DNA of 64,000 bases from positions 992,001-1,056,000 of the forward strand of contig CBDCVY010000013.1 of assembly GCA_965223245.1 (NCBI GenBank). The letters are read 5' to 3'. A program made the position numbers and the translations under genes. This stretch comes from CBDCVY01 sp965223245. GTDB taxonomy: Bacteria > Nitrospinota > Nitrospinia > Nitrospinales > Nitrospinaceae. Numbering within the stretch: position 1 is the stretch's first letter; the number at the start of each line of letters is the position of its first letter. The notes below the pieces were generated by a model that saw only the letters and a program-made list of their open reading frames with translations, made no database searches and had not been told where the DNA came from. Positions 18,625-28,022 of the stretch are shown here, one piece after another.

Positions 18625-20622
18625 ATGTCCAACGAAAAACAAGAAATTGAAGCCCTTCGCAAAGAACTGCATAGACACGATCATCTCTATTATGTAAAAG
18701 ATCAGCCGGAAATTTCTGACAGGGAATATGATCGGTTAATGCAAAAGCTAAAAGATATAGAAGGGAAGCATCCGGATTGGATTACAATTGATTCTCCAAC
18801 CCAACGAGTAGGTGGCAAACCTTCAAAGAAATTTCAACCCGTAACTCATAAAGTTCCAATGCTTAGCCTGGACAACACCTACAACCTTGAGGAAATAAAA
18901 GATTTTCATAATCGTGTGATAAAAAATTTGGGAACCGAAAAGGGAATCGAGTATGTGGTTGAATTGAAGATTGACGGGTTAGGAGTAACGCTGGCTTACG
19001 AAAACGGAAAGTTTGTCCAGGGAGCAACGCGGGGAGACGGGAAGTCCGGTGAAGACATAACACAAAACTTAAAAACCATTCGCTCTATTCCTCTAAAATT
19101 GTCTAGCAATGTAAAAGATTATCCTTATTTGGAAGTACGCGGTGAAGTGTATATGAACCATAAAGGATTTCAAACCCTTAATGCGGAACGAGAAAAAAAT
19201 GAGGAAGCTCTTTTTGCAAACCCTCGTAATGCTGCTGCTGGCTCCCTTAGGTTATTGGATTCACGCATCACAGCCACTCGACCGCTTGATATTTGGATCT
19301 ATAGCTTGGGTTACGTGGATGGACCCGCTTTTGATTCTCATTATGACTCATTGCAAAAAATGAAATCGTTTGGACTAAGAGTGAATCCTTCAACTCGATT
19401 ATGCAAAACCTTTGATGAAGTGCTTGCAATGATCCAAGAATGGCAAGCCCAAAAATCTACGTTGGATTATGATATCGATGGATTAGTGGTAAAAATAAAT
19501 GATTTAAAAGCGCAAGCACGGTTAGGCAGCACAACAAAGCATCCTCGTTGGGCGGTAGCTTATAAATATGAAGCTGAAGAAGCGGTAACAGAGGTTCTGG
19601 ATATAAGGGTTCAGGTGGGTCGAACGGGATCTATTACTCCAGTTGCAGAGCTTAAACCAGTATTTTTATCAGGGAGTACCGTGAAACGGGCAACTCTTCA
19701 CAATGAAGATGAAGTGAAACGTTTAAAAGTCGATGTAGGAGATAAGGTAGTCATTATAAAAGCTGGTGAAATTATTCCCAAAGTTGTACGACTGGTAAAG
19801 CCTAAGCCGGAGAACCAACAAACCAAGTTTAAGATGCCTAGGCAATGTCCCGAATGTGGGACTTCAATTGTAAGGCCTGAAGGAGAGGCAGCCTGGCGTT
19901 GCCCAAATTTTTCTTGTCCCGCTCAACTCAAAGAACGTTTACTTCATTTCGCATCACGCGATGCAATGGATATTGATCACCTTGGATCGGCTATTGTTGA
20001 TCAACTGGTGGAAAGCAAGCGTGTCATCACCTTTTCGGATTTGTATACACTTGAAAAAGAAGAATTGGCTGAGATGGAGCGATTGGCGGATAAATCTGCC
20101 CAAAATCTTATTGATGCCCTTGAAAAAAGTAAACATGCCGATTTATCTCGGTTCATCTATGCTTTGGGAATCCGGTTTGTTGGGCAACGGGTTTCTCAAG
20201 TGTTGGCCGAAACATTTCAATCTGTTGATAAGTTACGAAATGCTACAAGTGAAGAGTTAGAGGCAGTGGAAGAAATTGGACCAAAAATCGCCCAAAGCTT
20301 ACTAGAATTTTTTCAAGAAAAGAGCAATCAAAAAGAAATTGAGCGGTTAAAGAAACTTGGACTAAAAATGACCGTTGAAAAAAAGTCTAAAGGAGAAAAA
20401 AAACTGGATGGAAAACAATTCGTCCTCACTGGAACTCTGGAGACCATGACCCGTGATGAAGCAAAACGCAAAATTCTCGATGCCGGTGGAAGAGTTACCT
20501 CAACCGTATCCACTAAAACCGATTATCTTGTAGTTGGTGAAAATCCCGGTTCCAAACTTGCTAAAGCAAAAAAATTAGAAGTGATAGTTTTGTCTGAGAA
20601 AGAGTTTGGAAATCTGATTTAA
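18625..20622 (+). CDS. ligA: NAD-dependent DNA ligase
   Basis: A 665-residue LigA that seals nicks using NAD+, with standard family length. Domains in order: Ia region (HDHLYYVKDQPEISDREYD); adenylation domain with the nucleophilic lysine in ELKIDGLGV; OB fold (QVGRTGSITPVAELKP); four-cysteine zinc finger (CPECGTSIV and CPNFSCPAQ); helix-hairpin-helix repeats (EEIGPKIAQSLLEFF); and a C-terminal BRCT domain (GKQFVLTGTLETMTRDEA). It lies 40 nt after the second HtrA gene on the same strand. The ATG is the only sensible start. Confidence 0.98.
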   Translation: MSNEKQEIEALRKELHRHDHLYYVKDQPEISDREYDRLMQKLKDIEGKHPDWITIDSPTQRVGGKPSKKFQPVTHKVPMLSLDNTYNLEEIKDFHNRVIKNLGTEKGIEYVVELKIDGLGVTLAYENGKFVQGATRGDGKSGEDITQNLKTIRSIPLKLSSNVKDYPYLEVRGEVYMNHKGFQTLNAEREKNEEALFANPRNAAAGSLRLLDSRITATRPLDIWIYSLGYVDGPAFDSHYDSLQKMKSFGLRVNPSTRLCKTFDEVLAMIQEWQAQKSTLDYDIDGLVVKINDLKAQARLGSTTKHPRWAVAYKYEAEEAVTEVLDIRVQVGRTGSITPVAELKPVFLSGSTVKRATLHNEDEVKRLKVDVGDKVVIIKAGEIIPKVVRLVKPKPENQQTKFKMPRQCPECGTSIVRPEGEAAWRCPNFSCPAQLKERLLHFASRDAMDIDHLGSAIVDQLVESKRVITFSDLYTLEKEELAEMERLADKSAQNLIDALEKSKHADLSRFIYALGIRFVGQRVSQVLAETFQSVDKLRNATSEELEAVEEIGPKIAQSLLEFFQEKSNQKEIERLKKLGLKMTVEKKSKGEKKLDGKQFVLTGTLETMTRDEAKRKILDAGGRVTSTVSTKTDYLVVGENPGSKLAKAKKLEVIVLSEKEFGNLI

Positions 20623-20655
20623 CTAGATTTAAAATTCTTTAGAAGGATTAATTGA

Positions 20656-22233
20656 TTACCGATTGCCTGAATCACCTGAAGGACGGCGAGAGGAGGGTCT
20701 GCGCGGATTAGAGCGTGAACTTCCGGAACGCCGTTGATTCCCGTGTCGAGATGATTTGGGGCGATTTTGTGAATGAGATCCTGAACGTTCGTTGCCGCGT
20801 TGATTGAAATTTGAGCGATTTCCACTTTCTTCACGTTGATTCTGACTTTGGCCCTGACCCCTACGATTATTACCACCTTGTCGATTTCCTTGACCCTGTT
20901 GTCGAGACCCACGAGTATTAGAACGCCGTTGGTTCCCGTAGCGGCCACCACCATCGCGTCGACCACCCCCGTGACGAGGTCTTCCGCCTTCACGTGGTTT
21001 AAAGGTTCGTGGGGGACGAGGTTCTTTTCGTTCCGGTCCCCCCGGTTTTTCTTCGAAGAACATATTATCTTCAGGCCATTCGACGGGGATCTTCATTTTC
21101 AGTGCTTCTTCAATGCGCACTAAATGCTCTGCATAATCTTCACAGGCTAATGAAATTGCATCACCTGACTCACCGGCTCTGGCTGTTCGGCCAATGCGGT
21201 GAATATAGTCTTCTGAATCTTGAGGTAAATCATAATTAATCACATGAGAAATAGCATCAATATGAAGACCACGTGAAGCAACATCAGTTGCAATCAAAAT
21301 GTTTGAATCGCCCTCCATAAAACGAGTAAGAACACGCATGCGGACTCGCTGTGGCAAATCCCCGCTGATTTGGTCTGCTTCATAACCGTTGTAGCGTAGT
21401 TTAGCTTCTAAATATTCAGCGGTATTTTTAGTGTTGGAAAAGATCAATACTTTTTCCCCTTTTTCAGAATCTAAAATTCCTAAAAGAAGGCTGAATTTTT
21501 CATGCGATCCAACGTGATAAAGTTTTTGTTCCACTTTATCGACCACCATTTTTTCAGGATCAATTTTGATGGGAACCGGATCATTCATATGTTCATAACA
21601 AAGCTCCATCACCCGATGGTTTAGAGTGGCCGAATACAGCATCGACAATCGCTGATTATATTTAGTGGTATTACGGAGGATGTATCTAATATCACTGATA
21701 AATCCCATATCGAACATTCGGTCCGCTTCGTCAATTACCAATACTTCGACCGATTTGAGGCTAAAAAATTTTTGTTTATAGTAATCGATTAATCGACCCG
21801 GGGTGACAATCATGATGTCTACCCCTTCTTGGATTTGCCTCCGCTGTTTTTCGTAATCAACCCCACCATAGATACAAACGGTACGCAAGTTACAATACTT
21901 ACCTAAAACTTGTGCATCCCGGTCAATTTGAATCGCGAGTTCTCGGGTGGGAGCAACAATCAATGCTCTTGGAGCGACCCAGTCGGGTCGTTTTAACTCT
22001 TTCTCAGGGGTTCTCATTAAATGAGAAAAAGTTGCAATTAGAAAAGCAGCCGTTTTCCCGGTGCCGGTTTGTGCTTGTCCTGCAACATCTTTTCCTTCCA
22101 AAGTGATGGGTAGGGTTTTCCCTTGAATATCCGTGCAATGGGTAAAACCAGCATCTTGAATTCCTCTTAGGACGGGTTCTGCAATGGGAAGAGAATCAAA
22201 AGTTATTTTATCTTCTGTCGAATTGACATCCAT
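20656..22233 (-). CDS. DEAD-box RNA helicase with RG-rich tail
   Basis: A 525-residue ATP-dependent RNA helicase. All core motifs are present: Q motif region (GFTHCTDIQGKTLPI), AQTGTGKTAA, PTRELAIQ, TPGRL, DEAD (VLVIDEADRMFD), SAT (YSATLNH), and RGLHIDAISHVINYDLP with HRIGRTARAG. After about residue 390 the protein becomes a long low-complexity tail rich in Arg, Gly, Ser, Asn and Gln, typical of RhlB/RhlE-type helicases that bind structured RNA. Likely roles are ribosome assembly or RNA decay. It is convergent with ligA, 33 nt apart. Confidence 0.95.
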   Translation of the reverse strand: MDVNSTEDKITFDSLPIAEPVLRGIQDAGFTHCTDIQGKTLPITLEGKDVAGQAQTGTGKTAAFLIATFSHLMRTPEKELKRPDWVAPRALIVAPTRELAIQIDRDAQVLGKYCNLRTVCIYGGVDYEKQRRQIQEGVDIMIVTPGRLIDYYKQKFFSLKSVEVLVIDEADRMFDMGFISDIRYILRNTTKYNQRLSMLYSATLNHRVMELCYEHMNDPVPIKIDPEKMVVDKVEQKLYHVGSHEKFSLLLGILDSEKGEKVLIFSNTKNTAEYLEAKLRYNGYEADQISGDLPQRVRMRVLTRFMEGDSNILIATDVASRGLHIDAISHVINYDLPQDSEDYIHRIGRTARAGESGDAISLACEDYAEHLVRIEEALKMKIPVEWPEDNMFFEEKPGGPERKEPRPPRTFKPREGGRPRHGGGRRDGGGRYGNQRRSNTRGSRQQGQGNRQGGNNRRGQGQSQNQREESGNRSNFNQRGNERSGSHSQNRPKSSRHGNQRRSGSSRSNPRRPSSRRPSGDSGNR

Positions 22234-22589
22234 ATCTTACACATAGTCCATTTAATTAATTGAGAACAAGTTAATTTTGAAAGGGTAACTTGGAAAAACT
22301 TTTTGAAGAATCACAAAATCATTGTGGGTAATTGATTGAAAATAGAGAAGTATAGCGTAGCACAGTGGGTTTAAAAAAGGAAAGTATTTTCCTTGACAAT
22401 GCCCGGCTTAAGGTGGTTCAATACCTCTTCAATTTTAACGAATTTCATACCTAAAGTGAACCATCTCACCCAAAAACACCCACCTACATTGTTTTCAATC
22501 CTTTAGGATTCCTTGGGCCTAAGGGGTAGAACTTATTGAAAAACAAGGGTGAGTATAGTGATGGAAATGGAAAGGTGAATTGAAACAAA
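22234..22589. other. Divergent intergenic region, helicase / sdhA
   Basis: About 356 nt with no gene. It contains a small hairpin (CACAA/TTGTG near 22314-22329) and a candidate promoter for sdhA, listed separately. Confidence 0.5.
22393..22422 (+). promoter_or_regulatory. Candidate sigma-70 promoter for sdhABE
   Basis: TTGACA at 22393-22398, an 18-nt spacer and TTCAAT at 22417-22422, about 165 nt upstream of sdhA. The -35 is perfect and the -10 matches four of six positions. Confidence 0.45.
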
Positions 22590-24299
22590 ATGATTAGACA
22601 TGATGTGTTGATAGTTGGAGCCGGGCTAGCCGGAATGCGTGCGGCTTTAGAGGTTTGTAAAGAGCTGGACGTAGGCATTCTTACCAAAGTGTATCCTTCT
22701 CGTTCCCATAGCGGTGCTGCCCAAGGGGGAATAGCCGCTTCCCTTGGAAATTCAGAACCCGATAGCTGGGAAGAACACATGTTTGATACTGTCAAAGGTG
22801 GAGATTACCTAAGCGACCAGGATGCCGTTGAAGAATATGTCAAAGCCGCTCCAAGGATTATTTATGAGTTGGAACATTTTGGTTGTGTGTTTAGTCGTAC
22901 TGAGGAAGGTAAAATTGCTCAAAGAAGCTTTGGAGGTCATTCTAAACCGCGAGCTTGTTTTGCTGCTGACAGAACCGGTCATGCCATACTCCATGCCTTG
23001 CATGAGCAGGTATTGAAAAATAGTAAAAAAATCCAAATCTATTCTGAATGGTTCATGCACAGTTTAATTGTTGAAGAAAATCAATGTTGCGGAGTTGTGG
23101 TCAGTAATGTGCATACAGGGGCCGTAGAAGTTATCCAGGCAAAGGCTGTAATTTTTTGTACCGGGGGTTATGGGCGGGTATTTAAAATTACTACTAATGC
23201 TTTTGCCTCCACCGCAGATGGTGCAATTTCAGCTTTTAATGCGGGTATTCCTTTAGAGGATCCGGAGTTTGTTCAATTCCATCCTTCCGGATTATATCGT
23301 CAAGGAATTCTCTTTTCAGAAGCTGCTCGAGGAGAAGGTGGGTATTTGTTAAATGGTGCCGGAGACCGGTTCATGGAAGAATATGCACCCTCAAGAATGG
23401 AGCTTGCTCCAAGAGATATTGTTGCCCGGGCAGAACAAAGTGAAATTGATGCCGGTCGTGGAGTGAATGGAGAAGGATACATCAATTTGGATCTTCGTCA
23501 CTTAGGGGAAGCACGAATAATGGAAAGGCTTCCTCAGATAAGACAACTGGGAATAGATTTTATTGGTGTCGATTGCATTAAAGACCCATTGCCCATTCAA
23601 CCTTCGGCTCATTATTCAATGGGAGGAATTCCTACAGATAAAACAGGTCAAGTGATTTTAGATGCAGACAAAACTCCTTTAAAAGGTTTTTTTGCGGCAG
23701 GTGAATGCGCCTGCGTTTCGGTCCATGGCGCGAATCGTTTAGGGACAAACTCTTTACTGGATGCAACGGTATTTGGAGAGCGTGCTGGTAGAACTGCTTT
23801 GGAATATGCAAGAAATGCTACCTTTGGTCAGTTTAATGAAGGGCAGGAGAAAGCCAAGGTCTTAAAAGATATTGAGGAGATTTATGCGCGCGAAGGCACG
23901 GAAAGTTATAATGATATTCGCAATGAAATGAAAGATGTGATGATGGAGAAATGTGGTGTTTTTCGCGATGAGGACAATTTAAAAAGCTGTGTGGCGACCA
24001 TTCAAGAACTGCAGCAAAGATTTAAAAAAGGTAAAGTAACTGACAAAGGTAAAGTTTTTAATACAGAATTGTATGAAATCATTGAATTGGGAAATATGTT
24101 AAAGATGGCACAAATAATTTCTACTGCGGCCTTAGATAGAAAAGAAAGCCGTGGAGGGCATTACCGTACTGATTTTCCTAAACGCGATGATAATGATTTT
24201 TTAAAGCATACTTTAGTTTATCCCAAAGAAGATGAATTAGAATTAAAATACAAGCCTGTTGTAATTACTAAGTATCAACCAAAGGAAAGAACCTACTAA
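22590..24299 (+). CDS. sdhA: Succinate dehydrogenase / fumarate reductase flavoprotein subunit
   Basis: A 569-residue FAD-binding catalytic subunit that interconverts succinate and fumarate. The N-terminal dinucleotide site is VLIVGAGLAGMRAA. The covalent-FAD histidine context is SRSHSGAAQGGI. Catalytic-region motifs are FGGHSKPRACFAADRTGH, the fumarate-site HPSGLY and RGEGGYLLN, and GECACVSVHGANRLGTNSL. The stop overlaps the start of sdhB by one base. It is the first gene of a three-gene unit that lacks membrane-anchor subunits of the SdhCD type. Confidence 0.95.
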   Translation: MIRHDVLIVGAGLAGMRAALEVCKELDVGILTKVYPSRSHSGAAQGGIAASLGNSEPDSWEEHMFDTVKGGDYLSDQDAVEEYVKAAPRIIYELEHFGCVFSRTEEGKIAQRSFGGHSKPRACFAADRTGHAILHALHEQVLKNSKKIQIYSEWFMHSLIVEENQCCGVVVSNVHTGAVEVIQAKAVIFCTGGYGRVFKITTNAFASTADGAISAFNAGIPLEDPEFVQFHPSGLYRQGILFSEAARGEGGYLLNGAGDRFMEEYAPSRMELAPRDIVARAEQSEIDAGRGVNGEGYINLDLRHLGEARIMERLPQIRQLGIDFIGVDCIKDPLPIQPSAHYSMGGIPTDKTGQVILDADKTPLKGFFAAGECACVSVHGANRLGTNSLLDATVFGERAGRTALEYARNATFGQFNEGQEKAKVLKDIEEIYAREGTESYNDIRNEMKDVMMEKCGVFRDEDNLKSCVATIQELQQRFKKGKVTDKGKVFNTELYEIIELGNMLKMAQIISTAALDRKESRGGHYRTDFPKRDDNDFLKHTLVYPKEDELELKYKPVVITKYQPKERTY

Positions 24300-25243
24300 T
24301 GGCAACTTTTCGAATAAAACGATTCAATCCTGAAAAATCCCCAGAACCCTATTATGAAGAATTTGAATTAGATATTACTGAAGGGGCGACGCTTTTGGAT
24401 TGTCTCAACGAAATTAAGTGGACTAAGGATGGATCTTTAGCATATCGCATGTCTTGCCGAAGCGCGATCTGTGGTTCTTGCGCCATGAAAGGTAATGGTC
24501 ATGCATTGCTGGCATGTCAGCGACAAGCTGAACATTTATTAAAAGATGGTAACGATACGATAACGATAGAGCCCTTGGGGAATATGGCTCCGATTAAGGA
24601 TTTGGTTGTTGATTTTAAACCGTTTTGGGACAAAATTGATCAAATTAAACCCTATTTAAAAAATAAAGAAAAGCCTCCTGAAAAAGAAAGGCATCAAACA
24701 CCACAACAATTTAAGTTAATTGATGATTCTAGCACCTGTATTATGTGTGCCGCTTGTTATTCCGATTGTAATGTTTTGGAGGTGGATGATAAATTTCTAG
24801 GGCCGGCTGCCCTGGCCAAAGCTCAAAGGTTTGTAGAAGATTCACGGGATCAGGATACTCTGGAGAGAATTAAAGAGTTGAGTGAACCGGGTGGTATGTG
24901 GGATTGTACACATTGTGGTGAATGTGTGGAGCGGTGCCCAAAACCAGCCCGACCTTTCTATCGAATTAAAGAGCTAATGCGGGTAGGGCTGGAAGAAGGG
25001 GTTCACAACAATAATGGAGCGCGTCATGCCTTGTCGCTTACAAAATCCGTTAAACATAGCGGCCGTTTGAACGAAAATAAAATACCCGTTGAATCTGTAG
25101 GTTATTTTAATTTGAAAGGATTATTTGAGTTGTTGCCTGTTGGGTTGCGGATGTTATTTAAAGGTAAAATTCCGCCTATCATTCATAAATCTATTGATGA
25201 TGTGAAAGATGTTCGGCGTATATTTCGGGAGTTTGGAGAATGA
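24299..25243 (+). CDS. sdhB: Succinate dehydrogenase iron-sulfur subunit
   Basis: A 314-residue electron-transfer subunit, longer than the usual SdhB of about 240. The N-terminal ferredoxin-like domain has the 2Fe-2S cysteines in CRSAICGSC and LLAC. The C-terminal part has two four-cysteine motifs, CIMCAACYSDC and CTHCGECVERCPKP. The extra length is mostly in the linker (about residues 125-145) and a C-terminal extension (VGYFNLKGLFELLPVG). The ATG overlaps the sdhA stop, and the end overlaps the next gene by four bases (ATGA). Confidence 0.95.
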   Translation: MATFRIKRFNPEKSPEPYYEEFELDITEGATLLDCLNEIKWTKDGSLAYRMSCRSAICGSCAMKGNGHALLACQRQAEHLLKDGNDTITIEPLGNMAPIKDLVVDFKPFWDKIDQIKPYLKNKEKPPEKERHQTPQQFKLIDDSSTCIMCAACYSDCNVLEVDDKFLGPAALAKAQRFVEDSRDQDTLERIKELSEPGGMWDCTHCGECVERCPKPARPFYRIKELMRVGLEEGVHNNNGARHALSLTKSVKHSGRLNENKIPVESVGYFNLKGLFELLPVGLRMLFKGKIPPIIHKSIDDVKDVRRIFREFGE

Positions 25244-26121
25244 AGTTTGCATTATTTACAGGTTGTGTGGCCAAAGGGGCGACACGAGAATTAATGCTGT
25301 CCACGCAAAAAGCGGCAGAAGGATTAGGAATTGATTTTGTGGAAATGAAGAGTGCCGCTTGCTGCGGAGCGGGGGTGTTATCTGAAAAAAATCCTACTCT
25401 TACTGATGCGATTAATGCTCGTTCATTTGCAATAGCCGAAGAACAAAACCTGGACCTCATTACCATTTGTTCTACCTGTCAGGGAAATTTGAAAAAGTCT
25501 GAATGTAAACTGGATGGTGATACTGAATATAAAGATAAAATTAATTATGTGCTCAAAGATGGAGGACATCAGTATCAGGGTGGTAAAATTAAAGTAAAAC
25601 ATTTCTCCAACATTCTGGCCAGCGAAGAAGGAATGGCATTGCTTAAATCTAAAATCAAACGGCCTTTGGAAGGTCTTAAGACGGCCGCATTTTATGGATG
25701 CTATGTTTTACGTCCTTCAGAACTTTCAGAATACGATGACCCTGATAATCCCACTGGTTTAGAAGATATTTTTGAGGCATTGGGAGCTACTCCTATCTAT
25801 TATCCCAGCCGACTCAAATGCTGCGGATTTCCCATTATCATGATGAACAAACAAGCCTCACATGATATGGCCGGCAATGCTCTCATCGATGCAGCAGAAC
25901 ATGGTGCTGATTGTATTGTCACCGGATGCCCGTTATGTCATCTAAGTTTAGATTCCTATCAACCCGAAATCGAAAGCCTCCGTAAAAAAGGCTATTCCGT
26001 TCCCATTCTGCACCTACCGCAACTAGTGGCGCTGGCTTTAGGTTATTCTCCCGAAGACATTGGTATGGATAGACACATCGTTTCAACTGCTAAGCTGGAC
26101 CAAATTCTCGCCAACGCTTGA
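25240..26121 (+). CDS. SdhE-type (HdrB-like) CCG-domain subunit of succinate dehydrogenase
   Basis: A 293-residue protein with two cysteine-rich CCG domains as in heterodisulfide reductase HdrB. The first has FTGCVAKGA, SAACCGAG and CSTC. The second has FYGCYVLRP, LKCCGFPI and TGCPLCH. In the SdhABE (E-type) complexes of archaea and some bacteria, this subunit replaces the membrane-anchor SdhC/SdhD and is thought to pass electrons to the membrane or quinone side. Translation is coupled to sdhB (ATGA overlap). It is not the unrelated FAD-assembly factor also called SdhE. Confidence 0.9.
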   Translation: MKFALFTGCVAKGATRELMLSTQKAAEGLGIDFVEMKSAACCGAGVLSEKNPTLTDAINARSFAIAEEQNLDLITICSTCQGNLKKSECKLDGDTEYKDKINYVLKDGGHQYQGGKIKVKHFSNILASEEGMALLKSKIKRPLEGLKTAAFYGCYVLRPSELSEYDDPDNPTGLEDIFEALGATPIYYPSRLKCCGFPIIMMNKQASHDMAGNALIDAAEHGADCIVTGCPLCHLSLDSYQPEIESLRKKGYSVPILHLPQLVALALGYSPEDIGMDRHIVSTAKLDQILANA

Positions 26122-26194
26122 GTAGGTGACTTGGTTTTAACTTCCTTTTCCTAATTATTGTTGAAATTTTTTATCCCTGCTACACTGCAAGGTG

Positions 26195-27742
26195 ATGCTG
26201 ACGCAAACGAGTGATATTAAACGAAAGCTTGTTTTAATCATAAGTGGGCTACTTTTGTTCGCTCTAATGCTGGTGATGCCACGGCCAAGCGGTATTACTC
26301 CTGAAGGTCAGCGCATGGCTGCAGTTGCCTTGCTCATGGCATTGTGGTGGATTGGTGAGGTAGTGCCCATTGCGGTAACGGCCTTAATGCCACTAGTTCT
26401 TTATCCCCTCCTCGGAATTATGCCCAGTAAAAATGTTGCTCCTAATTATGGCAATCATCTTATTTTTTTATTTTTGGGTGGGTTTATGATTGCCCTGGCC
26501 ATGGAAAAATGGAATTTACATAAGCGGATTGCTTTAACCATAATCCTTAAAATAGGGACAAGTCCTCAGCGAGTAATTTTTGGGTTCATGACGGCCACCG
26601 CATTTTTATCCATGTGGATATCCAATACAGCAACCACTATGATGATGCTGCCGGTTGCCATGGCAGTGGTCCGGCAAATTGCATCTCAAACAAAATTTTC
26701 ATCGGAAGTCCCTGACTCCCAAGCCGTAGAGAAAAACCTAGGACTTGCTCTAATGTTGGGGTTGGCTTATTCCGCCAGTATCGGAGGAGTCGGCACGCTG
26801 ATCGGAACGCCTCCAAACATTATATTTGCAGGTTTTTATCATAATAGTTTTCCTGACCGGCCGGACATTACTTTTCTTGATTGGATGTTGATGGCTCTCC
26901 CTGTGGTGATTGTTTTTCTACCTCTGGTTTGGTGGTACCTTTGTCGGTTTTCTACGTCTATTCCTCTTAGTAAAATTGAAGTTAGTGATGGAGCGCAAGA
27001 AGTTGTTGGAAAAGAATTAAATAATTTAGGACCAATGAACTTAGCTGAGAAATGGGTCGCCGGAGTGTTTGCGGTTACAGCTTTTCTTTGGATGTTTAGA
27101 AAACCTATAAGTTTAGGTCCATTAAGCTTGCCTGGTTGGTCCGGATTATTTCCTTGGCCAGAATACTTGCACGATGCTACCGTAGCAATGTTGATGGGAT
27201 TATTTTTAATGTTTGCTCCAATAGGCTTATTAAATGGGTTGAAGATTGAGGGAAAAAGAGAATTTTTTTTATTGGATTGGCAAACTGTACAGCGTGGAAT
27301 TCCATGGGGAATATTGCTTTTATTCGGGGGTGGGTTTGCCTTGGCCAGCGGTTTTAAAGTAACAAGCTTAGATCAATGGATTGGTCAACAGCTATCGGGG
27401 GTTGAAGCATTTCCTCTATGGGGAGTTATATTAGTTCTTTGCCTAGGAATAACATTTTTAACCGAAATGACGTCTAACACAGCAACAGCGACTATGATAT
27501 TTCCAATCATTGCAGGTGCAGCTGTTGCAGCCGGGTTAGATCCTTTATTGCTAATGGTTCCTGTGACTATTTCTTCCTCTTTTGCGTTTATGATGCCGGT
27601 AGCTACGCCCCCGAATGCGATTGTTTTTGGTAGTGGGTGGGTGACGATTCCTAAGATGTCGCGTGCCGGATTGGCTTTGAATATTATAGGAGCCTGTTTG
27701 GTAACTTTACTTGCTATGGTAGTTGTGCAAGGCTTGCTTTAA
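26195..27742 (+). CDS. DASS/SLC13 family anion (dicarboxylate) transporter
   Basis: A 515-residue integral membrane sodium/anion symporter of the DASS (SLC13) family, with about 12 hydrophobic segments. Both family-signature substrate loops are visible: MWISNTATTMMMLP, and TEMTSNTATATMIFP in the second inverted repeat. The substrate could be succinate, malate, citrate or sulfate. Placement directly after sdhABE (about 70 nt) favours C4-dicarboxylates. ATG 26195 is used; a GTG immediately before it is the alternative. The Shine-Dalgarno is weak. Confidence 0.9.
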   Translation: MLTQTSDIKRKLVLIISGLLLFALMLVMPRPSGITPEGQRMAAVALLMALWWIGEVVPIAVTALMPLVLYPLLGIMPSKNVAPNYGNHLIFLFLGGFMIALAMEKWNLHKRIALTIILKIGTSPQRVIFGFMTATAFLSMWISNTATTMMMLPVAMAVVRQIASQTKFSSEVPDSQAVEKNLGLALMLGLAYSASIGGVGTLIGTPPNIIFAGFYHNSFPDRPDITFLDWMLMALPVVIVFLPLVWWYLCRFSTSIPLSKIEVSDGAQEVVGKELNNLGPMNLAEKWVAGVFAVTAFLWMFRKPISLGPLSLPGWSGLFPWPEYLHDATVAMLMGLFLMFAPIGLLNGLKIEGKREFFLLDWQTVQRGIPWGILLLFGGGFALASGFKVTSLDQWIGQQLSGVEAFPLWGVILVLCLGITFLTEMTSNTATATMIFPIIAGAAVAAGLDPLLLMVPVTISSSFAFMMPVATPPNAIVFGSGWVTIPKMSRAGLALNIIGACLVTLLAMVVVQGLL

Positions 27743-27749
27743 TAGGCTG

Positions 27750-27998
27750 TTATTTCTTAGGAATTTCTTTTGGTTGAGGAGGTCGGACTGCGTTTATCCA
27801 TTCTCTGGAACAAGCCCCAAAGGATTTGAAATTTTTTCGCGCAGCAATGAGAGGTATTGTGTTCGGCCCGCATAAAGAATTAGGGTTATCGAATTGCTCC
27901 CACACATCTTTCCAAAAACACACAGGGCAGGTTTCAAAGGTTCCCGGCGGTTCTTGGGAAAGAGTCAAAAAATTACAACAAGGGCAAGGAAAATTCAT
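27750..27998 (-). CDS. CPCC family cysteine-rich protein
   Basis: An 82-residue small protein. It begins MNFPCPCCNFLTL and has a second pair in FETCPVCFWKD, so four to five cysteines could bind one zinc, as in a rubredoxin-like knuckle. The rest, GPNTIPLIAARKNFKSFGAC, matches the CPCC family, which has no known function. It is convergent with the transporter gene (7 nt apart) and lies downstream of gcvPB on the opposite side. AGG lies directly before the ATG. Confidence 0.8.
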   Translation of the reverse strand: MNFPCPCCNFLTLSQEPPGTFETCPVCFWKDVWEQFDNPNSLCGPNTIPLIAARKNFKSFGACSREWINAVRPPQPKEIPKK

Positions 27999-28022
27999 CC
28001 TAAGGTTTTGAAGATAGCAGGA

